This document shows positions 1 to 5,474 of a stretch of 5,616 bases of DNA, piece by piece (the first letter of the stretch is position 1; the number at the start of each line of letters is the position of its first letter). Location: contig JAGYNL010000018.1 of the NCBI GenBank assembly GCA_018399865.1, forward strand, positions 1-5,616, given 5' to 3'. The translations under genes were made by a program, and so were the position numbers. The DNA comes from Candidatus Bipolaricaulota bacterium. GTDB lineage: Bacteria; Bipolaricaulota; Bipolaricaulia; UBA7950; UBA9294. The notes under the pieces were generated by a model. The model worked only from the letters and a program-made list of their open reading frames with translations, was not told where the DNA came from and did not search any database.

Positions 1-148
1 GTTTTCTAGATGAGAATACCCACCATACGAGATTTTACCCATGACTAAAACTAAAGTGCTAGACTTCCAGGTCGTCTGCTGACAGGCCCGACAACGTTTG
101 CTACAAGGCTTCAATCGCCACAATCTCCAGCAATACTTGACACTATTG

Positions 149-808
149 CTACAGGTAACCTGCCTGTTTCAACGATAGGTAGCCGGTCTTAGTGACAATA
201 ATATGATCAAGCAGAGGCACTCCAAGAAGCTTGCCTGCCCGAGCGAGACGATCAGTAAGAGCTATGTCTTCTGGGCTAGCCTCAAGGGTACCCGAAGGAT
301 GATTATGCGCCACAATGATTGACGCGGCACGATCGGTGATAGGATCTGCGTACACCTCGCGCGGGTGCACCTGGTTTGAATTGAGCAACCCTACAGTAAC
401 CACCCGGTTTTCGATAACCTCATTTGCGCCATTTAGGGAAAGACAGACAAAATACTCCTGCTGCTTGTCACGGATCTGTTGTACAAATGGCAAAACATCC
501 TTAGCCTCGCGCACATTAGAGCCTTCAGTAAGCTTACAACGCCGCGCTAATTCATAAGCCGCAATGATACGACTTGCTTTTGCCGGCCCCATACCGGGAA
601 TTTGATTCAAAGTCTCCGCGTCAAATTTGTCCGACCTAAGATCCACTTTATGCAGCACTTTAGTAGCTAATGACAATGCGTTCATCCCCTTCATCCCGCT
701 GCCAATGAGTATAGCTAACAACTCGGAATCGGATAGAGCAGCCGCCCCTCTGGAAAGAAGCTTTTCCCTAGGCCTATCAAGTTTGGGAAGATCCTTAATC
801 AGCTTCAC
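149..808 (-). CDS. radC: RadC family JAMM/MPN+ domain protein (UPF0758)
   Basis: Residue numbers are from the preferred GTG start at 808 (219 aa). The N-terminus carries the family signature KDLPKLDRPREKLL (about 5-18), followed by the helix-rich region with SDSELLAILIGSG. A helix-hairpin-helix DNA-binding motif (IPGMGPAKA) lies near 70-78. The C-terminal half is a JAMM/MPN+ domain: HNHPSG at 168-173, then Ser178 and Asp181, giving the H-x-H...S..D zinc-ligand pattern. Length is normal for RadC and the gene is intact. The cellular role of RadC is unsettled: the old link to recombinational repair was withdrawn for E. coli, and the zinc site suggests a hydrolase. In-frame TTG (823), ATG (820) and GTG (817) codons lie upstream but have no Shine-Dalgarno. 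GTG808 is preceded by GGTGAT and gives the usual MK-I/L-KDLP start. In many Bacillota radC sits next to mreB; no mreB is visible here. Family assignment is very secure, the start less so. Confidence 0.96.
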   Translation of the reverse strand: MKLIKDLPKLDRPREKLLSRGAAALSDSELLAILIGSGMKGMNALSLATKVLHKVDLRSDKFDAETLNQIPGMGPAKASRIIAAYELARRCKLTEGSNVREAKDVLPFVQQIRDKQQEYFVCLSLNGANEVIENRVVTVGLLNSNQVHPREVYADPITDRAASIIVAHNHPSGTLEASPEDIALTDRLARAGKLLGVPLLDHIIVTKTGYLSLKQAGYL

Positions 809-843
809 TGCTATCACCATCAAAACTAAGACGTAAGGAACTC

Positions 844-872
844 ATACTAGTACATGTAGAGAGAAAATGCAA
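844..872 (-). promoter_or_regulatory. Possible radC promoter
   Basis: On the minus strand, TTGCAT (867-872) is followed after exactly 17 bases by TAGTAT (844-849), about 35 bases upstream of the preferred radC start. The -10 matches the sigma-A consensus at 4 of 6 bases and the -35 at only 3 of 6, so this is a weak prediction resting mainly on spacing and position. Confidence 0.3.
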
Positions 873-999
873 TTGCCGAAGCTAGTGCAAAATCACAGAT
901 GATATGCCTTTCACTGACTCAGCCTGAAGAATCGATAGGATTATGGTTAATAGATCCGCGGGGAGCAAAACAACAAATGCAAGTGTGAAGAAGTTTCTA

Positions 1000-1075
1000 G
1001 CTAGCGCAGCTAGCAAATATCATGAGAGCTCTTGGAATTCTTCTAGCAGGCTTGGTTAGAGCTAACAGGCTAGAA
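1000..1075. repeat. Cluster of short palindromes and nested inverted repeat
   Basis: GCTAGC occurs twice, at 1000-1005 and 1009-1014, separated by GCA. AGAGCTCT (1025-1032) and GAATTC (1035-1040) follow. Then TTCTAGC (1041-1047) pairs perfectly with GCTAGAA (1069-1075), and the enclosed sequence holds GTTAG/CTAAC (1055-1059 and 1062-1066). Together these could form a two-step hairpin or cruciform. There is no T-run on either side, so it does not look like a rho-independent terminator. Its role is unknown. Confidence 0.45.
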
Positions 1076-1142
1076 GCGAAGGGGCCTAGTACCACAAGAG
1101 AGCATTTGTTGCACCAGGACACGTGCGCCCGTTCAAGACCAG

Positions 1143-1358
1143 TTAAGAAAATAAGCTGTCCGAATCGCCATTATTGGCAAAGAGAGGCAGAATCCCATTT
1201 CCAAGTTCATGAGGCAACATATCTCTGACATAGGAAGAAACAGCTATATTAAGTTCTTCCGCTACAGACCTGCCGTTTGCTTCAGCCAGAATCGCCAAGC
1301 TCAGCAACAAGCTCTTGTCAATTACTTCATCCTCTTGATAGGTATACTGCTTTGCCAC
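1143..1358 (-). CDS. Small ribbon-helix-helix-like (CopG/Arc-type) protein
   Basis: This 71-residue protein begins at GTG 1358, preceded by AAGGA ten bases upstream. Residues 3-10 (KQYTYQED) could form the N-terminal beta strand. Residues 11-28 (EVIDKSLLLSLAILAEAN) and 31-47 (SVAEELNIAVSSYVRDM) could form two helices joined by the turn NGRS. This strand-helix-turn-helix layout, with the 'LAEANGRSVAEEL' core, is what CopG/Arc-type DNA-binding proteins show; these act as dimers and often repress their own genes or serve as antitoxins. The tail, about 48-71, is acidic and Ser/Asn-rich and resembles nothing I recognise. No toxin gene is adjacent. A 7-7-7 inverted repeat at 1406-1426 upstream could be an operator. 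That it is a gene is fairly likely; the RHH assignment is by eye and moderate. Confidence 0.6.
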   Translation of the reverse strand: MAKQYTYQEDEVIDKSLLLSLAILAEANGRSVAEELNIAVSSYVRDMLPHELGNGILPLFANNGDSDSLFS

Positions 1359-1773
1359 TAGTTTATCGTCCTTAGAAGAATTCAGGAATATGTGTCAGAA
1401 ATTGAAGCTAAGCGTGCCACTTAGCTACGACCACCATTCCGCATCACTTTAGCACGATTCCAACATGCAAGTCAAGAGCAGCAGTGAAATGAAACTATGA
1501 ATTTTGCATGGAGATGAAGGCCGCAAGATCAGCGCTATTGGATAAATGCACAAATTATGCACAAAACTAGCAGTCCCCAACTATTGGGCAGTAGCGCCGC
1601 AAAGAGAAATTCGTCACCCGCAGGGATATGAACAAGAGGTAATGCGTGAGCCTAACTGCATAAGGTGATAGTGGGCGTGGGCTCACTCTCTAATCAATAA
1701 CTGCTTCTTAGGAAACCACAACAGCAAGTAAGACTGCCGCGTCCTCCATCATCGTACAAAGAAGGCACATAGC
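1359..1773. other. Intergenic gap with short repeats, no supported gene
   Basis: These 415 bases lie between the NifX-like and RHH-like genes. Besides the 1406-1426 inverted repeat, there is a direct repeat ATGCACAAA at 1546-1554 and 1557-1565 (11-base period, about one helical turn). There is also an inverted repeat, GTGAGCC (1646-1652) with GGCTCAC (1680-1686), around a 27-base spacer. A plus-strand frame at 1546-1668 encodes 40 residues (MHKLCTKLAVPNYW...), but only a weak GGA lies before its ATG and I do not recognise it. No clear terminator for the NifX-like gene is seen. Confidence 0.5.
1406..1426. promoter_or_regulatory. Perfect 7-7-7 inverted repeat, candidate operator
   Basis: AGCTAAG (1406-1412) and CTTAGCT (1420-1426) are perfect inverted copies separated by seven bases. 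The repeat lies 48-68 bases upstream of the GTG start of the RHH-like gene. Its length and symmetry suit a dimeric DNA-binding protein, and RHH proteins commonly bind repeats in their own promoters. No convincing -10/-35 pair is visible nearby. The operator role is inference. Confidence 0.35.
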
Positions 1774-2163
1774 TCAGTGGTGATGGCCTCGGCGACCTTG
1801 ACCATGGCCTTCAGGTTCTTCCCACTCAATGGTCTTAAGACTTCCTTGTATGTAACTGTTTACCACGTCACGAACGCAACCGGTGGCTCCAGTAACCACT
1901 TTGATTCCAAGCTTCTCAAAGTTGTTCACTGCGCTCGGGCCCATCCCCCAAGCAAGTACAGTGTCAGCCCCCTTAGAATGCACCCAGTTTGGAAGATCTC
2001 CCGGACCATGCCCCGCAAAAGGAACATCGAGAACGTCGCTGCTCACGATGCTACCATCCTCGACACTGATAAACGTGTAATGCTGTGCCCGCCCAAAGTG
2101 TTCCTCAACCAGGTCTTCCAGCCCAGCCGTTCCGCAAATAGGTATAGCAATCTTGTCTGTCAT
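1774..2163 (-). CDS. NifX/NafY-type FeMo-cofactor family protein
   Basis: This intact 129-residue protein starts at ATG 2163 behind a full AAGGAG with a six-base spacer. It matches the dinitrogenase iron-molybdenum cofactor biosynthesis domain (NifX/NafY/NifB C-terminal, MTH1175-like; RNase H-like fold). Visible family features are the first strand KIAIPIC (4-10), EEHFGRAQHY (20-29), the conserved central segment AWGMGPSAVNNFEKLGIKVV (71-90), and TGATGCVRDVVNSYIQGSL (91-109). Cys10 and Cys96 could bind metal or a cluster. The tail is rich in Gly and His (GHGQGRRGHHH), which also suggests metal binding. Family members bind cofactor precursors or Fe-S/Mo species; many, in organisms that do not fix nitrogen, have no known role. 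Here it stands alone, with no nif genes or Mrp/NBP35 ATPase beside it, so a nitrogenase role cannot be claimed. The long opposite-strand frame over it lacks any support. Confidence 0.93.
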   Translation of the reverse strand: MTDKIAIPICGTAGLEDLVEEHFGRAQHYTFISVEDGSIVSSDVLDVPFAGHGPGDLPNWVHSKGADTVLAWGMGPSAVNNFEKLGIKVVTGATGCVRDVVNSYIQGSLKTIEWEEPEGHGQGRRGHHH

Positions 2164-2189
2164 AAGAGTCTCCTTTCTTTTGGTATTAA

Positions 2190-2218
2190 ATTAAACGATC
2201 AGACCGTACTACATGCAA
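2190..2218 (-). promoter_or_regulatory. Promoter of the NifX-like gene
   Basis: On the minus strand TTGCAT (2213-2218) is followed by a 17-base spacer and TTTAAT (2190-2195), which matches TATAAT at five of six bases. Transcription would begin near 2184, giving a leader of about 20 bases that contains the AAGGAG. The -35 is weak; the -10, spacing and short leader make it plausible. Confidence 0.5.
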
Positions 2219-2359
2219 CATCTTAATATGAAACCAACACTTCCTGCTGCCTCATGAATCGCCTTATTGGCGTAGATACTTGTTTTCCGAGAGGCTACAA
2301 TGTTTCTAATAGACCTTCTAACCGAAAAAGAATAACATGACCTTAAGGAAGAAGCCAAA

Positions 2360-2479
2360 CTAGGCCATCAAAATCATAGTATGACCTTCAGTTAATCCAT
2401 ACTCAACCTTCAGCCCCAAAGGCCCATTAACGGTCAAGCAACTCAAGCTGTGAAACAGGAACTCAAATAAGGTCTGCAT
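2360..2479 (-). CDS. Possible 39-residue small ORF or gene remnant
   Basis: An ATG at 2479 opens a 39-codon frame ending at TAG (2360-2362). Its product begins MQTLFEFLFHSL and continues with NGPLGLKVEYGLTEGHT, which reads like protein rather than random translation. The frame stays open further upstream, running through the peptidase promoter and into the peptidase gene on the opposite strand, so any larger ancestral gene must have been cut off around 2480-2600. Only a weak AGGG lies 11 bases before the ATG. I do not recognise the sequence; it may be a small gene, the remnant of a 3' end, or chance. Confidence 0.2.
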   Translation of the reverse strand: MQTLFEFLFHSLSCLTVNGPLGLKVEYGLTEGHTMILMA

Positions 2480-2559
2480 CTCAATACAAACCCTTATACC
2501 ACCTGGATTTATAGCTTTGTCTTTTACCGGCTTTTCTGCAGCCGTAAGCCCTACGCATA

Positions 2560-2587
2560 TTGATGGTAGCGAATAGTCCTCTATAAT
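2560..2587 (+). promoter_or_regulatory. Promoter of the M42 peptidase gene
   Basis: TTGATG (2560-2565) and a perfect TATAAT (2582-2587) are separated by 16 bases. Transcription should start near 2594, giving a leader of about 22 bases that contains AGGAGG at 2604-2609. The -35 matches TTGACA at four of six positions. Confidence 0.65.
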
Positions 2588-2615
2588 CACCACTTGCACA
2601 AAAAGGAGGATACGT

Positions 2616-3668
2616 ATGCAATCGATGGATATGCTGCGCCAGCTTTCCGATGCTTTTGGGGTCTCTGGTTTTGAGGATGAGGTGCGCGACCAGGTGAACA
2701 AGCTTATCTCCCCATTTGTTGATGAAGTAAGAACTGACACCTTGGGAAACCTGTTTGCTGTGCGTAAAGGCAAGGGTGATTTTACCCTTATGCTCGATGC
2801 GCACATGGATGAAGTCGGGTTCATCCTAAAATGGATTGAAGACTCTGGTTACCTGCGCTTCTCCCCTTTGGGAGGATGGGATCCCCGTATCATCCCAGGC
2901 CATAGAGTGGAGATACTTCTGCGCAGCGGGGAGAAGCGTTACGGAGTCATAGGATCTGCGCCTCCACACATTTTGACAGAGGAAGAACGCAAAAAGCCTA
3001 TTCCAATAGAAAGCATGTTTATCGATGTTGGCGCAGGGTCACGTCAGGATGCCCTTGATATGGGTTTTCACATCGGCGATCCGTTGACCATACACTACCC
3101 ATTCACTGAGCTACATAACGGATACGTCACCGGAAAGGCCTTTGATGACAGGGCCGGTTGTGCGGTGATGATTGAAACCGCTAGTCGTCTAGCGGATAAG
3201 AATCTTGATATCGACATTGTCTTCTCATTCGTGATTGGCGAGGAAGTCGGATTGCGAGGAGCTCGTACATCGGCCTATCAGATTGATCCTGACTTGGCAA
3301 TCGCTCTAGAAGGGACTATTGGAGCGGATATGCCAGGTGTACCCCAGAGTGGTCAGCCAGTACGCCTAGGCCGCGGTCCAGCAATTACCGTAGCGGATAA
3401 CTCGATAATCGTATCCCGCAAACTAATCCAAGCTCTTGAAAGCATAGCAGAAGAGGCAGCAATCCCGTATCAGTATAAGCTTCCTACCTACGGCGCAACT
3501 GATGCTGGTGTGATTCATCTTACAAAAGCGGGAATTCTTTCCGGAGTAGTTTCTGTTCCCTGCCGGTTTATCCATTCGCCCACATCCACCTTGCGGCTCA
3601 ACGACTTTGAGAACACGGTGCGACTGATGACAGGATTTATAGAGCGTTTGCCCGAAATCATATCCTAG
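2616..3668 (+). CDS. M42 family metallopeptidase (aminopeptidase/FrvX-type)
   Basis: This complete 350-residue cytosolic enzyme has no signal peptide and is of normal length for M42 (PepA/TET/FrvX/YsdC group). ATG 2616 follows AGGAGG with a six-base spacer. All dinuclear metal-site positions are visible: His63 and Asp65 in DAHMDEVG, the bridging Asp177 in KAFDDRAG, catalytic base Glu209 and ligand Glu210 in IGEEVGLRGA, Glu232 in ALEGTIGAD, and His320 in RFIHSP. The PDZ-like/beta insert between the halves of the catalytic domain falls at about 70-165. M42 enzymes form dodecameric tetrahedral particles that remove N-terminal residues from short peptides left by larger proteases; the substrate choice cannot be read from sequence. 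The name 'endoglucanase M' seen in databases for this family is a historical misannotation. Neighbouring aminotransferase, convergent, hints at amino-acid use. Intact, with typical codon use. Confidence 0.96.
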   Translation: MQSMDMLRQLSDAFGVSGFEDEVRDQVNKLISPFVDEVRTDTLGNLFAVRKGKGDFTLMLDAHMDEVGFILKWIEDSGYLRFSPLGGWDPRIIPGHRVEILLRSGEKRYGVIGSAPPHILTEEERKKPIPIESMFIDVGAGSRQDALDMGFHIGDPLTIHYPFTELHNGYVTGKAFDDRAGCAVMIETASRLADKNLDIDIVFSFVIGEEVGLRGARTSAYQIDPDLAIALEGTIGADMPGVPQSGQPVRLGRGPAITVADNSIIVSRKLIQALESIAEEAAIPYQYKLPTYGATDAGVIHLTKAGILSGVVSVPCRFIHSPTSTLRLNDFENTVRLMTGFIERLPEIIS

Positions 3669-3715
3669 GAGAGCAACTTACGTTGATTTAGCAACTACTG
3701 CCCGGACAAGACAAA

Positions 3716-3752
3716 AAGCAGCGCCAGTAGAGTAGACTCTCTAGCGCTGCTT
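3716..3752. terminator. Bidirectional rho-independent terminator
   Basis: AAGCAGCGC (3716-3724) and GCGCTGCTT (3744-3752) form a perfect 9-base-pair stem, and AGAGT/ACTCT near the tip can extend it past a small bulge. On the plus strand the stem is followed by TCTTTGTTT, and on the minus strand by TTTTTGTCTTG (the A-run at 3713-3717 continues the stem). It lies 47 bases after the peptidase stop and 27 bases after the aminotransferase stop, so it can serve both convergent genes. Confidence 0.85.
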
Positions 3753-3779
3753 CTTTGTTTCTAGACTACTTTGTTTTCT

Positions 3780-5009
3780 CTAGGCTGAAACCGATTGCGC
3801 TCTGGTTGATTCTAACTCTTCTCGCACAACCTTACCCAACCGCCTTATTCCTTCTTCTATGCGTTCAGGGGATCCAAGCGAAAATGACAGCCTCATCTCG
3901 TTGTGTCCACGGTCGTCAACGTAGAATGCCTTGCCAATGACGTAAGCCACATTATTCTCAATGGCTCTTTCAAACATGTCCTCTGTATCGATATCTTCAG
4001 GAAGCCTCACCCACAAAAAGAGACCGCCTTCAGGGTTTGTCCAGGTGATTCCTTTATCCTTAGGCATATAGTTCTCTAAGGCCGCCACCATGGCGTCTCG
4101 CTTTACGTGGTAGACCTCCCTAATCTTCTCTAAGTGCTGTTCCATTCCGTAATCCCTGATGTAACGCGCCGCAATATGCTGCATAAGCTTGCTTGTACAT
4201 AAGTCTGTAGCCTGCTTCACCCTAACAAGGACATCCATGAAGGGAGCGTCGGCAATCACAATCCCTAACCGCATCCCAGCGGCCAGAACCTTGGAAAAAG
4301 TCATCAATAGAATAACTCGGCCTCGATTATCCAGGCTGCGTATAGATGGTAGAGGCTCTCCGGAAAACCGGAGTTGTCCGTAAGGATCGTCCTCAAAAAT
4401 CAGCAAATCTTCTGCTGCAGCAATCTCAAGCAGGCGCTTGCGCTTAGCTAGAGACATTGTTATACCGCTAGGATTCTGAAAATCGGGGACTACATAGACG
4501 GCTTTCAAAGTCTTCCCAGCTTGTCGCGCTTTTGCAATTTCCTGTTCCAGGACATCTAAATTGATACCGTCTTCTTCAAGCGGAATCGGTATTTTATCAG
4601 CCTCGAATAAGCTGAATGTCTGCAACGCTGCAAGATAAGTGGGTGCTTCGACAAAGATAACATCTCCTGGATCGATCAGTGCTTTTGACAACAGATCCAG
4701 AGCCTGCTGCGATGCTGTCGTCACCAACACTTGATCCACAGAGAGGTCAAGGCCTTGTGGCTTGAGCCAGTCTACTATCACACTACGCAGGGTAAGACTC
4801 CCTTCAGTAAGTCCGTACTGAAGAACGTTCTCATAGTGTCCGTGCAGTTCATCCGCGGCAATCTCTGCGAATTCATCGTGGGGAAAAGTCTCCGGTGCTG
4901 GGAGACCACCAGCAAACGATATAATATCCGGTTTTTCAGTTAGTTTAAGTAACTCACGGATTGCAGATCGCTTCGCCCCACGAGCCCGCCTGGAAAGGTA
5001 TTTTTTCAT
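3780..5009 (-). CDS. PLP-dependent aminotransferase, class I/II fold (LysN / 2-aminoadipate aminotransferase-like)
   Basis: This complete 409-residue fold-type I aminotransferase starts at ATG 5009 behind AAGGAG with a six-base spacer. Key features: substrate-loop motif FAGGLPAPETFP (32-43), QYGLTEGSLTLR (64-75), the phosphate-binding TASQQALDLL (98-107), FQNPSG with Asn179, EDDPY with Asp207 (pairs with the pyridine nitrogen) and Tyr210, the Schiff-base lysine Lys240 in TFSKVLAAGMRLG, and Arg373 in NEMRLSFS, which binds the substrate carboxylate. It belongs to the group of LysN, kynurenine/2-aminoadipate aminotransferases and the aminotransferase half of MocR regulators. No GntR-type DNA-binding domain precedes it, so it is an enzyme, not a regulator. 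Members transfer amino groups from aromatic, branched or 2-aminoadipate donors to 2-oxoglutarate; the exact substrate is not determinable here. The FSK-V-LAAGMRLG stretch differs slightly from the usual FSKTLAPGLRLG. Confidence 0.95.
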   Translation of the reverse strand: MKKYLSRRARGAKRSAIRELLKLTEKPDIISFAGGLPAPETFPHDEFAEIAADELHGHYENVLQYGLTEGSLTLRSVIVDWLKPQGLDLSVDQVLVTTASQQALDLLSKALIDPGDVIFVEAPTYLAALQTFSLFEADKIPIPLEEDGINLDVLEQEIAKARQAGKTLKAVYVVPDFQNPSGITMSLAKRKRLLEIAAAEDLLIFEDDPYGQLRFSGEPLPSIRSLDNRGRVILLMTFSKVLAAGMRLGIVIADAPFMDVLVRVKQATDLCTSKLMQHIAARYIRDYGMEQHLEKIREVYHVKRDAMVAALENYMPKDKGITWTNPEGGLFLWVRLPEDIDTEDMFERAIENNVAYVIGKAFYVDDRGHNEMRLSFSLGSPERIEEGIRRLGKVVREELESTRAQSVSA

Positions 5010-5020
5010 TTATCTCTCCT

Positions 5021-5043
5021 TGCGTCGCGCATTGTGCAACGCA
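5021..5043. promoter_or_regulatory. Inverted repeat over the aminotransferase start site
   Basis: TGCGT (5021-5025) and ACGCA (5039-5043) are inverted copies around a 13-base centre that itself has partial symmetry. The repeat spans the expected transcription start (near 5041) and touches the AAGGAG at 5016-5021. Because one arm lies at or before the start, a DNA operator is more plausible than an RNA hairpin. It could also be chance, as the arms are short. Confidence 0.25.
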
Positions 5044-5047
5044 CCAT

Positions 5048-5076
5048 ATTATAGGTCATGAGCCACAAGTTCTCAA
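5048..5076 (-). promoter_or_regulatory. Promoter of the aminotransferase gene
   Basis: On the minus strand TTGAGA (5071-5076, five of six matches to TTGACA) is followed by exactly 17 bases and a perfect TATAAT (5048-5053). This is the closest match to a sigma-A promoter in the window. Transcription should start near 5041, with a leader of about 32 bases. The -35 overlaps the last stop codon of the possible decayed gene upstream. Confidence 0.8.
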
Positions 5077-5474
5077 AAGACTTCTAGTCGCGCAAAAAGA
5101 AGCAAGCTAAATGAGCATGAAACAACCAAGGCCAGCTTCCGAAGGCAACTAATACTATTCTTTTCTGTAGCAATAGAAAGGGCCTCTGTTGTTTCAGGTG
5201 CGTAACGAACCTGGACAGCCTCAAACGACAAAAGACAGTCTCTCGCCCGCTTGCTGTCGCTCACTCGAGCTACTGAGTGCACTGAGAAATGCTTCCCATC
5301 TGTCTTGGGTTACCCCTATATATGCTACTTCTTTTCTGCGCGTGCCTGCGCCTCCGCGTAATTCATGCCAAATAAAAGCACAGCATTGGAGACTAGCTCC
5401 AACGCTACATTAAAACGAGCTTCTTGCTGTTGTAGCGTGTGATGTAGCGTGCGTAGTTTATCTACCACGTTGAT
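5073..5474 (-). pseudogene. Possible decayed gene with two frameshifts (unidentified)
   Basis: Three adjoining minus-strand frames give protein-like sequence. Segment one (5474 to the TAG at 5325-5327) encodes 49 residues including LQQQEARFNVALELVSNAV and MNYAEAQARAEKK. Segment two, in another frame (stop TGA 5221-5223), reads EVAYIGVTQDRWEAFLSAL then SERQQAGERLSF. Segment three returns to the first frame with FEAVQVRYAPETTEAL, ending at TGA 5073-5075. The first switch falls at the A-run in GAAAAG near 5335 and the second at the T-run near 5230; the two shifts cancel. Segment two contains no ATG, GTG or TTG, so it cannot start translation alone. I do not recognise the family. The upstream end runs into the repeat region with stops at 5475, 5496 and 5505. 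Alternatives are sequencing errors in homopolymers, or chance open frames. Confidence 0.3.

Larger units (their letters stand above)
809..1142. other. Intergenic gap, palindrome-rich, no supported gene
   Basis: This 334-base stretch lies between radC and the small RHH-like gene, both on the minus strand. Apart from the possible radC promoter and the palindrome cluster at 1000-1075, I see nothing definite. A plus-strand frame starting at ATG 1022 runs 68 codons but has no ribosome binding site and overlaps the RHH-like gene on the other strand, so it is not annotated. No U-tract terminator is seen downstream of the RHH-like gene, so transcription could in principle continue from it towards radC. 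Confidence 0.6.
2164..2615. other. Divergent intergenic region between NifX-like gene and peptidase
   Basis: This 452-base region carries the two outward-facing promoters (2190-2218 and 2560-2587) and little else certain. Short hairpins are CGCC-TTATT-GGCG (2260-2272) and CGGCT/AGCCG (2528-2532 and 2540-2544). A 39-codon minus-strand frame occupies 2360-2479 and is listed separately. The rest shows no gene, RNA gene or mobile-element end that I can recognise. Confidence 0.55.

Noticed and set aside
1..42. Minus-strand frame from ATG 42 open to the left edge (MGKISYGGYSHLEN)
   Set aside because: Only 14 codons are visible, there is no Shine-Dalgarno, and the residues match nothing expected after radC, such as MreB.
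129..150. AGCAATA/TATTGCT hairpin at the radC stop as a terminator
   Set aside because: Seven-base AT-rich stem overlapping the stop codon, with no T-run following on the minus strand.
1000..1047. Cloning-vector polylinker, because several six-base restriction palindromes cluster here
   Set aside because: The order and spacing match no polylinker I know, and the flanking sequence shows no vector-like genes.
1764..1800. AGCTCAGTGGT resembles a tRNA D-arm
   Set aside because: It overlaps the His-rich end of the NifX-like gene, and no anticodon arm, T-arm (GGTTCRA) or acceptor pairing follows.
1777..2226. 149-codon plus-strand frame over the NifX-like gene
   Set aside because: It has no ribosome binding site or recognisable domain, and lies opposite a gene with clear family motifs, promoter and AAGGAG.
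1162..2271. Similar 16-17 base strings GAATCGCC(A)TTATTGGC at 1162-1178 and 2256-2271
   Set aside because: They differ by one indel, one lies within the RHH-like coding sequence, and a match of this size can arise by chance.
4189..4383. Plus-strand frames within the aminotransferase and peptidase genes
   Set aside because: They are opposite-strand shadows without ribosome binding sites or domain motifs.
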